Shown here piece after piece: positions 11,559 to 20,001 of a stretch of DNA of 64,000 nt. Position 1 is the stretch's first letter; every line of letters starts with the position of its first letter. The translations under genes were made by a program, and so were the position numbers. Source of the DNA: Hemileia vastatrix (taxonomy: Eukaryota; Basidiomycota; Pucciniomycetes; Pucciniales; Zaghouaniaceae); assembly GCA_030280995.1 (NCBI GenBank), contig JASXTE010000002.1, positions 38,065,183-38,129,182 on the forward strand, in the 5' to 3' direction. The notes under the pieces are model-generated. The model searched no databases and was not told where the DNA came from. It was given only the letters and a program-made list of their open reading frames with translations.

Positions 11559-11572
11559 TCCTCCCTCCAATT
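11559..11572 (-). other. Gypsy A polypurine tract
   Basis: On the element strand the sequence AATTGGAGGGAGGA abuts the 3' LTR. This is the expected primer for plus-strand synthesis. Element B has an equivalent GGAGGGAGGA at 56354-56363. Confidence 0.8.
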
Positions 11573-11576
11573 GAGA

Positions 11577-12247
11577 ATGTCCGCATTCTTTCTTCATCCA
11601 ACTCTCATGTTTAACCTTCTTCCCAAATCTGCCTCTGAAATGGGCCCCTGCCAATACTGCATAGACAATAATTTAATCTGTGCCATGACACCACCTGTCC
11701 ATCCATACAGAACGTCCTGCAATGTCTGCAAATCCAGAAAGAAGACCTGCCACAGACCTGGTCCACTTTCTTCCACAACAGATTCACCTCCACCTCAACC
11801 TGGTCCTTCTTCTGCCAGCACCAAAAGATCTAGGCCATCCATCCTGATACCCAGATTAATCAAAAAGCTCCACCCTTCCCAGAAGAGTGCCACAACCCAT
11901 AAAACAACTAGTTCCCCCATCCCTGGTCCATCTGATGGTAAAGAACATTCATTTCTTCCTTCAACTTTAAAACCGATAACTTCTCAGTTCCTCCCTCTTC
12001 TGATAGTGATGATAACAATGTAGGATCCATTGCACCACCAACACCAACGCACTTGCCCACTATCAAGGCCAAGTTCCAACAACACACATTTCAACAGAAA
12101 CAACTTCTGCTTCACTACTTCCAATCCACTCCTGCTAGAGATCCACAGGACATTGAGAACAGAAGACACCTCATTCACCAGTTCAAGGCTAATTCTGAAC
12201 ACTTCATTTCATCTCTTGATTCCCTCTGGAATTCCACTAGTACTTGA
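11577..12247 (+). CDS. Antisense Zn-cluster protein 1 of gypsy A (spliced)
   Basis: Exons 11577-11937 and 11988-12247 joined over a 50-bp intron (GTAAAG...TTCTCAG) give an uninterrupted 206-residue frame. The start MSAFF matches MSSFF in the element B homologue at 56372. Residues about 23-60 hold C-x2-C-x6-C-x12-C-x2-C-x6-C, ending with CNVCKSRKKTC, which is the spacing of Gal4-type Zn2Cys6 DNA-binding domains. The middle is rich in Pro, Ser and basic residues (KRSRPSILIPRLIKKL). After the splice comes an acidic stretch (SSDSDDNN), then a helix-like region with HYFQSTPARDPQDIENRR, which aligns with HYFQ-type sequence in B. It is opposite in strand to gag-pol and lies between pol and the 3' LTR. 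The function (DNA-binding regulator) is inferred from Cys spacing; expression is unproven. Confidence 0.75.
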
Positions 12248-12308
12248 GTTTGATTCAGAAAAGAAAAATTGACCACACCCTCTATAGGATGTAACCACAA
12301 ACAACCCT

Positions 12309-12775
12309 CAGTTTTAAGTCTTGGGGGACCATCCTCATTTTATAGTCTTGGGGGACTCAAAAACCTAAATCATAAACCCAGAACCAGAGATCAACCACAT
12401 TAAGACACAGAGAAAAAACTAACATTCTGGGGTAATTGTAAATAGAGCAGCCAGCCCATCAATTACCCCCAAACTTGCCTTTGCTAAATTTGGAGGCTCC
12501 CCCTGTGGATACCCTCCACCAATCTTTCAAAACCAACTCCAACAACAAAAAACTTTTTCTTCAGTTTATAGTCTTGGGGGACTTACAACCCTCAGTTTAA
12601 ATTCTTGGGGGACTAACACAGTGTTCAGTTTAAAGTCTTGACAGACTATCTTGATAAAATCTTGAAACCAGCCAGTTTAAAGTCTTGGAGGACTAACAGA
12701 AACCAGATTTCAGTATAAAGTCTTGATGGACTGACTTGATACCATAGCTTTTTCAGTTTAGAGTCTTGATGGACT
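12309..12775 (+). repeat. Cluster of eight copies of a 22-nt motif (gypsy A)
   Basis: Copies start at 12309, 12337, 12562, 12593, 12626, 12673, 12711 and 12754. The consensus in + orientation is CAGTTTA, two variable bases, GTC, TTG, then GGGGGACT or near variants. AGTC and GACT within it are complementary across a 6-nt gap. Spacing is irregular (28 to 225 bp), so this is not a simple tandem repeat. The cluster lies between the two antisense genes. More copies occur at 15215, 15479, 15730, 17287, 19330, 19396 and 19462 in this element. Confidence 0.85.
12429..12469 (+). other. Conserved stem-loop, copy 1
   Basis: GGGGTAATTG (12429-12438) pairs perfectly with CAATTACCCC (12460-12469) around a loop containing AGAGCAGCCAGCCCAT. 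Related hairpins at 15307-15348, 15571-15611 and 58866-58906 keep the loop and the pairing. Confidence 0.8.
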
Positions 12776-12926
12776 GATGGAATTTTGCATAAAATAGACG
12801 CAGCCAATTTCATGCAGCACACCTCTACAGCCAACCTGCTGAACTTCCACCTTCACTTCATCATCTACCCATCACTGACAAAAATCTCCTCCTATCCCTT
12901 TTCATCATCTTTTCTCACCACAGATC

Positions 12927-14497
12927 ATGGCTGGATCTCCTGATGTTAACCCTTCTACTCTCCTTTGCTTCACTGCTCCCAAGGACTATGCCTGCAAACA
13001 GTGCATCCACATGTGCAGACCTTGCACATTCACTCTTCCAAATCCTGAATCCAAATTCTACAACAGGGCTTGTGATTCTTGCTATTCCAAAAAGAAAAGA
13101 TGTGACAGAGACGCCAACTACCCTATTCCTCCACCTTCTCCTTCTCACAAATACATCTCCAGATCCCCTACCATATCCCCAGAGCTTTGTCCTTCCTCTT
13201 CCTCTCTATCTTCTGCTCCTTCCAGAAGATCCAGAAGCTCAGCTTCCCACAATCTTCCCAAAAGACCAGCCTTAGCTTCCCAAGAAACTGCTTTTATCTA
13301 CGCCAAATTAGCTCCAAAAGCTTCAAGATCAACTCCCAGGCTTCTAGACCGCTTCCAGGCAGCCCGGCCGACGTCGGGCGGCCCGCCTGCCTCACCAAAC
13401 AGTGAAAATCAGGGCCAAAACATCCAAAAACGGCCAGAAAACAGCCAAATTCATCCAGACAACAACAACAACTCAACCCAACTACCTCCTACTGCTCCCA
13501 GAGCAATACAATCCACACTTCCAAAGTCCAAAAGCACCAAAATTTCCCAGATTTCTAAGAGACCTGCCAGAGAACCCCAAGAGGAAACCAGAACACCACA
13601 CACTGCTCCACAACAACAACTTTGTCCCCAACTAAGACAAAGAAACTACACCTCTCCTCTGTCAGCCAACTACTCTTCTGAAAGTTCCATCTCTTCAAAA
13701 TCTCCATCCAGAAGAGAGCAGTCTGCTTCCAAATCCCCCTCTCCTGCTCCATCCTTTAACAACCCTGGTACCCCATCACCAGCACCTCCTCCAGCTGAAT
13801 CCAACAGAAATAACAACCACAACAACAAAAACAATCTCACTGCTCCAACTAGGCCCCAGGAACCTCAGAATCCCAGTTAACCTTCTCAGGATCCTTCAGA
13901 GGAAGACCATGAGAATCCATATCTTTCCCTAGTTGATCCACCCACTATGACCATTGCAAACTCGTCAGAGATCCAAATCCCAGCTGCTTACAGATTTGAT
14001 GAGCTTCCAATCTGTAAGTACCAAATTAATTATTCCATTTCTTCAACAAAAATAATTACTGATCCAATTCTTCTTGTCTAGTTGGCACCCCTCCTCCTGA
14101 ATCAATTATTGGAGTTGGCCAACCTCTTGAAACTTCTTTGACCCTGGATTATGGAGACATGAAGAAACACCTAAGCACCATGTGTTCCAACATGCTAAAA
14201 GCCTTTGCCCTCCATGGACCTTTGAATGACTTTGAAAAATCCCTGAGAAAGCGCCTACTGGACGACCACTGGAAGATGTCTAGGATCATTAAACACACCC
14301 TCCAGCACTCCATTCCTGCCTCTTCTTCTTCTTCATCTGAACTTCCCTCTAATCCAATTCTTGATCATTACAATCCCTATCATCTCTCCAGCAGGATGCA
14401 CTTCAAAGAACACAGTGCTACCCACAATCCCAACAAAAAACAAAAACGTCATCACAATCCGGATCCGCCTCCAGAAGCTTCATCATCCAGACAATGA
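12927..14497 (+). pseudogene. Antisense Zn-cluster protein 2 of gypsy A (one stop codon)
   Basis: Start ATG at 12927 (MAGSPDV). Exon 12927-14013 and exon 14082-14497 join over a 68-bp intron (GTAAGT...TTGTCTAG) and would encode 500 residues, but TAA at 13878-13880 interrupts the frame. The sequence after that TAA stays open, in frame and splice-compatible, so the damage is a single codon. Residues about 22-58 hold C-x2-C-x6-C-x15-C-x2-C-x6-C, ending RACDSCYSKKKRCDRD, typical of Zn2Cys6 domains. Next comes a long region rich in Ser, Pro, Gln and Asn with basic patches. Exon 2 has a helical-looking segment, and its tail includes a possible nuclear signal, NKKQKRHH. It appears paralogous to antisense protein 1 in the cluster but not in the C-terminus. 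The alternative is a functional 317-residue product ending at the TAA. Confidence 0.65.
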
Positions 14498-15112
14498 GCT
14501 CCTGCAAAAAAGATTAGAAACATAATAATAATATAAAACAATTAATAAAAATAATTTCAGAATTTTTTATTTTTATTTTTTTTAAATGTACTAATATATT
14601 AAATTAAAAATTTATAAATAAAATGAAATAAAATAAATGAAATAAAATATAATATAAAAAATAATACAAATGGTATCCCCCAGCCAATTGATGAGCTGAT
14701 CCCCTGATACCTTACCCAAATCCAAGTGCATCTTGATGTGGATACACAATTAATTCTTTTAAATGTTTAACAGAAAACAAAATTCAAAAAATTTAGAAAT
14801 TCAGAAGATAATAAAAATAATGAAACACAGAAACACATGAAATAAATAATAAATAAAAATAAAATAGCATTACCCGGCCAATTGATGAGCCTTTCCCCAC
14901 CAATGCTTGCCCACATCCAGGTGACCCTGATGTGGTAACACCCTATATTTTTGATTTTATAATTTTAAACAACCCCCATAAAAAAATTAAAAGAAAAAAA
15001 GAGAAAAAAGAAAATAATCTAAAACTGCTATCTAGCAAAAACATAACTGCAAAATCAAAGACAGTCCAGCTCCATAGATGGTCCAATAAGGGAAAGTCTG
15101 ATCCATAGAAAT

Positions 15113-15168
15113 GATCACTGGGTGGGCTCCCTCCAATAAGTTAAAATGATGGGAGACCACCAGTGATC
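15113..15168 (+). other. Imperfect hairpin GATCACTGG...CCAGTGATC
   Basis: The arm GATCACTGGGTGGGCTCCC pairs, with one-base bulges, with GGGAGACCACCAGTGATC over a 19-nt loop. A related, weaker version is at 58573-58628 in gypsy B. Confidence 0.7.
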
Positions 15169-15306
15169 CACCATTAATCTGAAAGAACCAAAGATAAAGA
15201 AGCCAGTCCCAAACTAGTTTAAAGTCATAGTGGACTTGAAACCTGAATAATAAACAACAGAACTAGAATTCAACTAGGAAAAACAAAGACTTGAAACAGA
15301 CATTCT

Positions 15307-15348
15307 GGGGTAACTGTTCTACAGAGCAGCCAGCTCATCAGTTACCCC
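15307..15348 (+). other. Conserved stem-loop, copy 2 (compensatory change)
   Basis: GGGGTAACTG pairs with CAGTTACCCC. Relative to copy 1 both sides of one base pair have changed (T-A to C-G), preserving the stem. The loop includes AGAGCAGCCAGCTCAT. Confidence 0.8.
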
Positions 15349-15570
15349 CACACTTGCCAAAATAAAATCTAGAAGCCCCCCCTGGGTACCTTCTAACATA
15401 AAACACAACGTCCAACACAAAAAAAACCAAAACCAATAAACAGTGAAGAGTCCAGCACTTGAAAACCAGAGGAAATTCCAGTTTAAAGTCATAGAGGACT
15501 AAAACCTGTGAAAAGAAACCAATACTAGGGTTCAACCAAATTAAGATAAAGGGTTGGAAACAGACAATCT

Positions 15571-15611
15571 GGGGTAACTGTTGATAGAGCAGCCAGCCCA
15601 TCAGTCACCCC
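15571..15611 (+). other. Conserved stem-loop, copy 3
   Basis: GGGGTAACTG (15571-15580) opposite CAGTCACCCC (15602-15611): same fold with one mismatch. The loop AGAGCAGCCAGCCCA is conserved. Confidence 0.75.
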
Positions 15612-15750
15612 TACACTTGCCAAGATCAAATCTAGAAGCCCCACCCATGGGTACCCTCTAACAAAAAGTTTCCAACACAAAAGTTGCTCTGCAACACCAC
15701 AAAATTCCAAAACAAAAAAAGACGTTCCATAGTTTATCCTCATTGCGGAG

Positions 15751-17031
15751 TCAATCTTCTTCATGCCTAGTGCCTCTGGGATAAAACCTCTTCACTTGGT
15801 CTGCAGCCACCCTCTTTTTCAAGACTGCACCATCCAACTCTTCCAAAACATAAGAACCTCCAGACGCCTGAGATCTGACTCTTTAAGGTCCATTCCATCT
15901 GTCAGCAAACATTTTCCCCCACTGACTCTCCAAACTTCTATTATACACCAAAACCAAACAACCAGGTTTCAAGGTATTCCTGAGTCTATGAGCCAACTTC
16001 TTGTCCCAGTATCTGACTGATTGATTCCTAATCTTCATCATTCTAGAGTATTCCTTCTCCTGACATTCCTCTCTACATTCCAACTGTTGCATTCTGGCAC
16101 AGAGCAAATATTCTGTTGAGTGAACGTCATCCCAATCAATTCCAAGATAAGAGAAAGCTTCCAAGTACACTGGTAGAACGGCTTTCTGACCAAACATTAA
16201 CTCATAAGGAGAATAGCCAGTTGTCCTCTTCACAGTGACCCTATCAGCAAATAACACCAAGGGTAAATAATGCCTCCACTTTTCAGCACTATCTACTCAC
16301 ATCTTCACCAAAGCATTCTTGATAACTTGATGGCCTCTTTCAACCATGCCTTCAGCTTCAGGATAATACGGTGTAGCCACTCTAACTTTAGAACCAACAC
16401 TAGCCACAGCTTCTTTAAATTCGGCCCCAAACTCTGGCCCGCTATCAACAGTCACCAACTTCATCAACCCATACCTATAAATCCACTCCTTCTTCAAAAA
16501 CTCTGCCACATTCTTGGCAGTCAAATTAACCAGAGGCACTGCCTCAACCCAACCAGAAAAATCATCCCTAGCAACAATCAAGTATTTATACCTGCCCTCT
16601 TTAATATGGACAGCATCTAGACTGACCCTTCCAAAAACAGTTGATTCACCAGTAGCACGGCCCACCTCTTTAGGTTTCAAGTGACTTCTTCTTTGACATT
16701 CTTCACAAGATTGAACCCAACCCTGCACAGCCAACTTCATACCTGGCCACCAAAATCTGTCTGCTACTCTTCTATAAGTCTCCCCAAAGCTTCTATGACC
16801 AAGGTCTTCATGCAAAGATTTCAAAACCAATTCTTGACCCTTCTTCTGAGTCACCACCACTTGAGGATTAGGATGCCTTCTCCTCACCAACCTTCTTCCT
16901 GACACATAAAATCCAGGACTCTTCTTCTTGATTGCTAACCAAGTATCATCATCACAACTATCTGGCCTCTCCAAGGTCAACAGATATTCCACCAAAATAA
17001 AATAAAACCCAGACTGACCCCAGGTCTCATC
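15751..17031 (-). pseudogene. Gypsy A integrase
   Basis: C-terminal part of pol, which inserts the cDNA into the genome. The zinc-binding part shows HEDLGHRSFGETYRRV and CEECQRRS. The catalytic core shows LDAVHIKEGRYKYLIVARDD, VDSGPEFG and an ERGHQ glutamate, the D-D-E set. A C-terminal SH3-like stretch ends YVLEELDGAVLKKRVAAD and VKRFYPRGTRHEED. One frame covers it, interrupted by TAA at 17032-17034 (before DETWG), TGA at about 16294-16296 and TAA near 15880. Element B has sense codons at these places. The pol stop TGA (15751-15753) directly adjoins a 22-nt motif copy. Confidence 0.85.
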
Positions 17032-20001
17032 TTAAAAATCCAACAACACCACATCCAAGGGTACAATTCTGTCATCAAAATCACCAGTATGAACATGAGC
17101 CAATTGAGCAGCCCAACCAGGACACCAATCCTTAAATTTTGGCACATCCTTCTCTTTCCACTGACCCTTTTGAGAATCCAGTTCACTAACAAAAACACCC
17201 TTTTCCAATTTTGAGCTATCCCAAACAACAACTCCATCTTCATCAACAAAAACATCCTGATCACCAGAATCAAGATCAGATCCAGCCAGTTTAGCCTCTT
17301 GGGGGAGGTCAAAAAAATCTTCAGCACCTTTTGTGCTGGCCCTAACCACTGGAACATCCTCATCAAACTCTTCAGCCTCAGAATCTTCATCTGTAGGTGG
17401 CCTCCTTGATAATCCATCAGGCATAGTAAAAGTTTTACCTGGTTTGTGTACCAGGTCAAAAGAAAAATGTTGAATAAATGCAACCCACCTAGTCATTGGA
17501 GCATTTGGAAGACTAGGTGTATTGATCATCTGAACCAAAGATTTTGCATCCACCTGCAGCTCAAAATGCTGCCCCCACAAAACCGTCTGTAGCTTCTTTA
17601 AAATTTTAGCTATGCCACACAATTCCAACTTAGGTTGAGAATACCTAGATTCCACCTCATTAAACACCACAGACTCATATCTTACTGGCCTGACCCTCCC
17701 AGGCTTATCCTCCTGAGACAAAACAGCACCAGCAGCAATATAACTTGAGTCCACTTCCAGATAAATTTTTCCAGCACCAACCCCATAATCCAACTTGTGA
17801 AGAACAATATCTTCACCAACAACCTTTTTCAACTTCTGAAAAGCCTCTTCACATTCTTCAGTCCATTCCCAATCTGCATCTTTTCTGGTCAACCTCCTTA
17901 AAGGTGAAGCCAACAAAGAAAAATCCTTAATAAAAATCCTGACATATACACATACACCCAAAAATCCCCTGACTTCAGTAGTATTTTTAGGCCTTGGCCA
18001 TGACTGAATTTTATTAATCTTCTTCTTTGCCATAATCCTTCCCTCTTTACATACCACATGACCCAGAATTTCCAAAGCAGGAACACAACAACAGAATTTT
18101 GACCCTGAAATGGTCAAACCAGCCTCTTCAATCCTGAACAACACTCTATCTAGAGTTATTGCATATTCCCACACAAACCTCCTTATGCCAGGGTTCTCCG
18201 CTAACACCTCATTACCATAATCAGTGAATGGTCCTTTAATTCCACCATCATCAATAAAAATACCAGCATGAGTAGGAACCTCATCCTGCAAAATCCAAGC
18301 CATCTGTGCTTGATAAACTGCCACTGAATTTGTTGCTCCTTGAGGCAACCTAGTGAGCTGAAATCTTCCCAAAGGAGTCTCAAAAGTTGTGAGAGGCCTT
18401 GAATCCATATGTAGTTCCCTCTCATCATAACCACCCATAATATCACCCAACCCATAACACACCCTTCCAGAAAAAGCTTCAACAAAATCCTCTGCACTTG
18501 GTGGCATACCAGCGTCCTTGATAGTGACTCTATTCAAGGCTCTAAGATCATGAACCACCTGCAACTTTCCATTCTTCTTCTTTACACAGAACACCGGACT
18601 TGAGTAACTGGATGTTGATTGTTCATATAACCCAGTCCTGACTCTTTCCCTAACAATCTCCATGAAATCCTCTCTAATAGCGGCTGGAATCGGAATAGGT
18701 TTGATTTGCAAAGGTTCATGACAAACCACAGGAATCAAGTAAGGTTCCCCATAAGAGTGCTTCAATACACCCCTTTCCTCCTCAACAAACGCCACAGCTT
18801 TTTCCCTTAGCACAATAACGTGCAACAACAACTTCTTTTCTTCTTCAGACAACCACCCATCAGGACCAAAATTAACAACTTTCAATCTTTCCACAGTCAC
18901 CCTAGCCGTCTCTACAAATTCTGGAGGATTCTTCACCAAAGGAGTACAGTACGGATCTCTTGACAAAGGAGGTCTCTTCAAAGGAGGATTCAAACCCACA
19001 GGCATAGGCTCATTGACAGGCCTAATCTTCTGCGCTACCTTCTTATATTTTTCCACTCCACCTTCAACTTGAGGGATCTTCAGGAATTCTTCATCACCAG
19101 ACCTGGAACAAAAACCAAGGGATTCCCCATTGCTCACATGTGTGGCCAAGGTAATGTTTTTGAAAGGTGTAGAAGAAACCCTAGTGGTGCACAATTGGGA
19201 GGACTTACTTTTACACCCCAATCTCACCACTCCAAAACTTTTCCGCAATTCCACGTCTTCATCCTCACTTCCGACTTCCAAATCTTCAAATCTTAATTCA
19301 TCTTCTGAATCACATATTCTAACATTATGCAGTTTATCCTCATGCTGGAGGCCCAAAAATTGATCTTGATGATCTTCTCTCTTCAAAATTTTATGCAGTT
19401 TAATCTCATGCTGGAGGCCCAAAAATTTATCTTGATGATCTTCTCTCTTCAAAATTTTCTGCAGTTTAACCTCATGCTGGTGGCCCAAAAATGGATCTTG
19501 ACGATCTTCACAACAATATTTTGCATCTTCTTTCTTCATTATCTTCAGATTTTTTTTTTGATTTTCATGAATTATCTTGAAATTTTTATCTTCTTTTCTT
19601 GAGTTTTCTTCTGACCTACAAAAATAACCAGGGGTTTCCCCAATGCTCACAGGTGTGGCCCAGGTAATGTTTTTGAAAGGTGTAGAAGAAACCCTAGCGG
19701 TGCACAATTGGGAGGACTTACTTTTAGAACCCAATCTCACCGCCCCAAAACTTTTCCGCATATCTTTCAATAAAGATATATAACCAATCTTCTTCCTTGA
19801 ACTTGAATTAAAAATAATTAAGAATCTTGAGAGAGAACAGAGACTTGATAAAAAACTTGATGAATACTTGCAAAGAAGAGAAACATTAAAAAGAGAAAGT
19901 TGAAAATCCACTTGGTATATCTCCAAGGGAGCTGACCTACTACAACCTGGGATTTCCGCATCTTGGGGAGAGGTTGTAGCACTAGGGTGATCAGCCCTCA
20001 T
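17032..20001 (-). CDS. pol: Gypsy A reverse transcriptase and RNase H
   Basis: Open frame of 989 codons overlapping the protease frame by one base and in the -1 frame relative to it. The N-terminal third is low-complexity and repetitive (three LGLQHEIKLH-like repeats between two copies of a segment of about 50 residues). RT follows: LYEQSTSSYSSPVFCVKKKN, VHDLRALNRVTIKDAG, LTRLPQGATNSVAVYQ and active site FIDDGG, then the connection and RNase H with VDSSYIAAGAVLSQ and VESRYSQPKLELCGIAKILK. It ends with PDGLSRRPPTDEDSE and an acidic linker into integrase. Probably made as a Gag-Pol fusion through frameshifting. The whole domain is free of stops, although the following integrase is not. Confidence 0.9.
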   Translation of the reverse strand: MRADHPSATTSPQDAEIPGCSRSAPLEIYQVDFQLSLFNVSLLCKYSSSFLSSLCSLSRFLIIFNSSSRKKIGYISLLKDMRKSFGAVRLGSKSKSSQLCTARVSSTPFKNITWATPVSIGETPGYFCRSEENSRKEDKNFKIIHENQKKNLKIMKKEDAKYCCEDRQDPFLGHQHEVKLQKILKREDHQDKFLGLQHEIKLHKILKREDHQDQFLGLQHEDKLHNVRICDSEDELRFEDLEVGSEDEDVELRKSFGVVRLGCKSKSSQLCTTRVSSTPFKNITLATHVSNGESLGFCSRSGDEEFLKIPQVEGGVEKYKKVAQKIRPVNEPMPVGLNPPLKRPPLSRDPYCTPLVKNPPEFVETARVTVERLKVVNFGPDGWLSEEEKKLLLHVIVLREKAVAFVEEERGVLKHSYGEPYLIPVVCHEPLQIKPIPIPAAIREDFMEIVRERVRTGLYEQSTSSYSSPVFCVKKKNGKLQVVHDLRALNRVTIKDAGMPPSAEDFVEAFSGRVCYGLGDIMGGYDERELHMDSRPLTTFETPLGRFQLTRLPQGATNSVAVYQAQMAWILQDEVPTHAGIFIDDGGIKGPFTDYGNEVLAENPGIRRFVWEYAITLDRVLFRIEEAGLTISGSKFCCCVPALEILGHVVCKEGRIMAKKKINKIQSWPRPKNTTEVRGFLGVCVYVRIFIKDFSLLASPLRRLTRKDADWEWTEECEEAFQKLKKVVGEDIVLHKLDYGVGAGKIYLEVDSSYIAAGAVLSQEDKPGRVRPVRYESVVFNEVESRYSQPKLELCGIAKILKKLQTVLWGQHFELQVDAKSLVQMINTPSLPNAPMTRWVAFIQHFSFDLVHKPGKTFTMPDGLSRRPPTDEDSEAEEFDEDVPVVRASTKGAEDFFDLPQEAKLAGSDLDSGDQDVFVDEDGVVVWDSSKLEKGVFVSELDSQKGQWKEKDVPKFKDWCPGWAAQLAHVHTGDFDDRIVPLDVVLLDF
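19096..19760 (-). repeat. Internal duplication flanking motif-encoded repeats in pol
   Basis: About 150 bp at 19096-19253 is repeated directly at 19608-19760; the peptide core KSSQLCT.RVSSTPFKNIT occurs twice. Between them lie three tandem repeats of about 66 bp (19330, 19396, 19462) encoding LGLQHEIKLHKILKREDHQD-type units. Each repeat contains the element's 22-nt motif on the + strand. Confidence 0.85.

Larger units (their letters stand above)
14498..15750. other. Structured noncoding spacer of gypsy A
   Basis: Noncoding region between antisense gene 2 and the pol stop codon. It begins AT-rich (14520-14670). It carries two copies of a CCAATTGATGAGC box followed by a CCACATC...GATGTGG-type inverted pair (about 14680-14750 and 14874-14945). 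It also holds a hairpin at 15113-15168, two conserved GGGGTAACTG stem-loops and 22-nt motifs at 15215, 15479 and 15730. The same kinds of element recur in the spacer of gypsy B. Confidence 0.75.
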
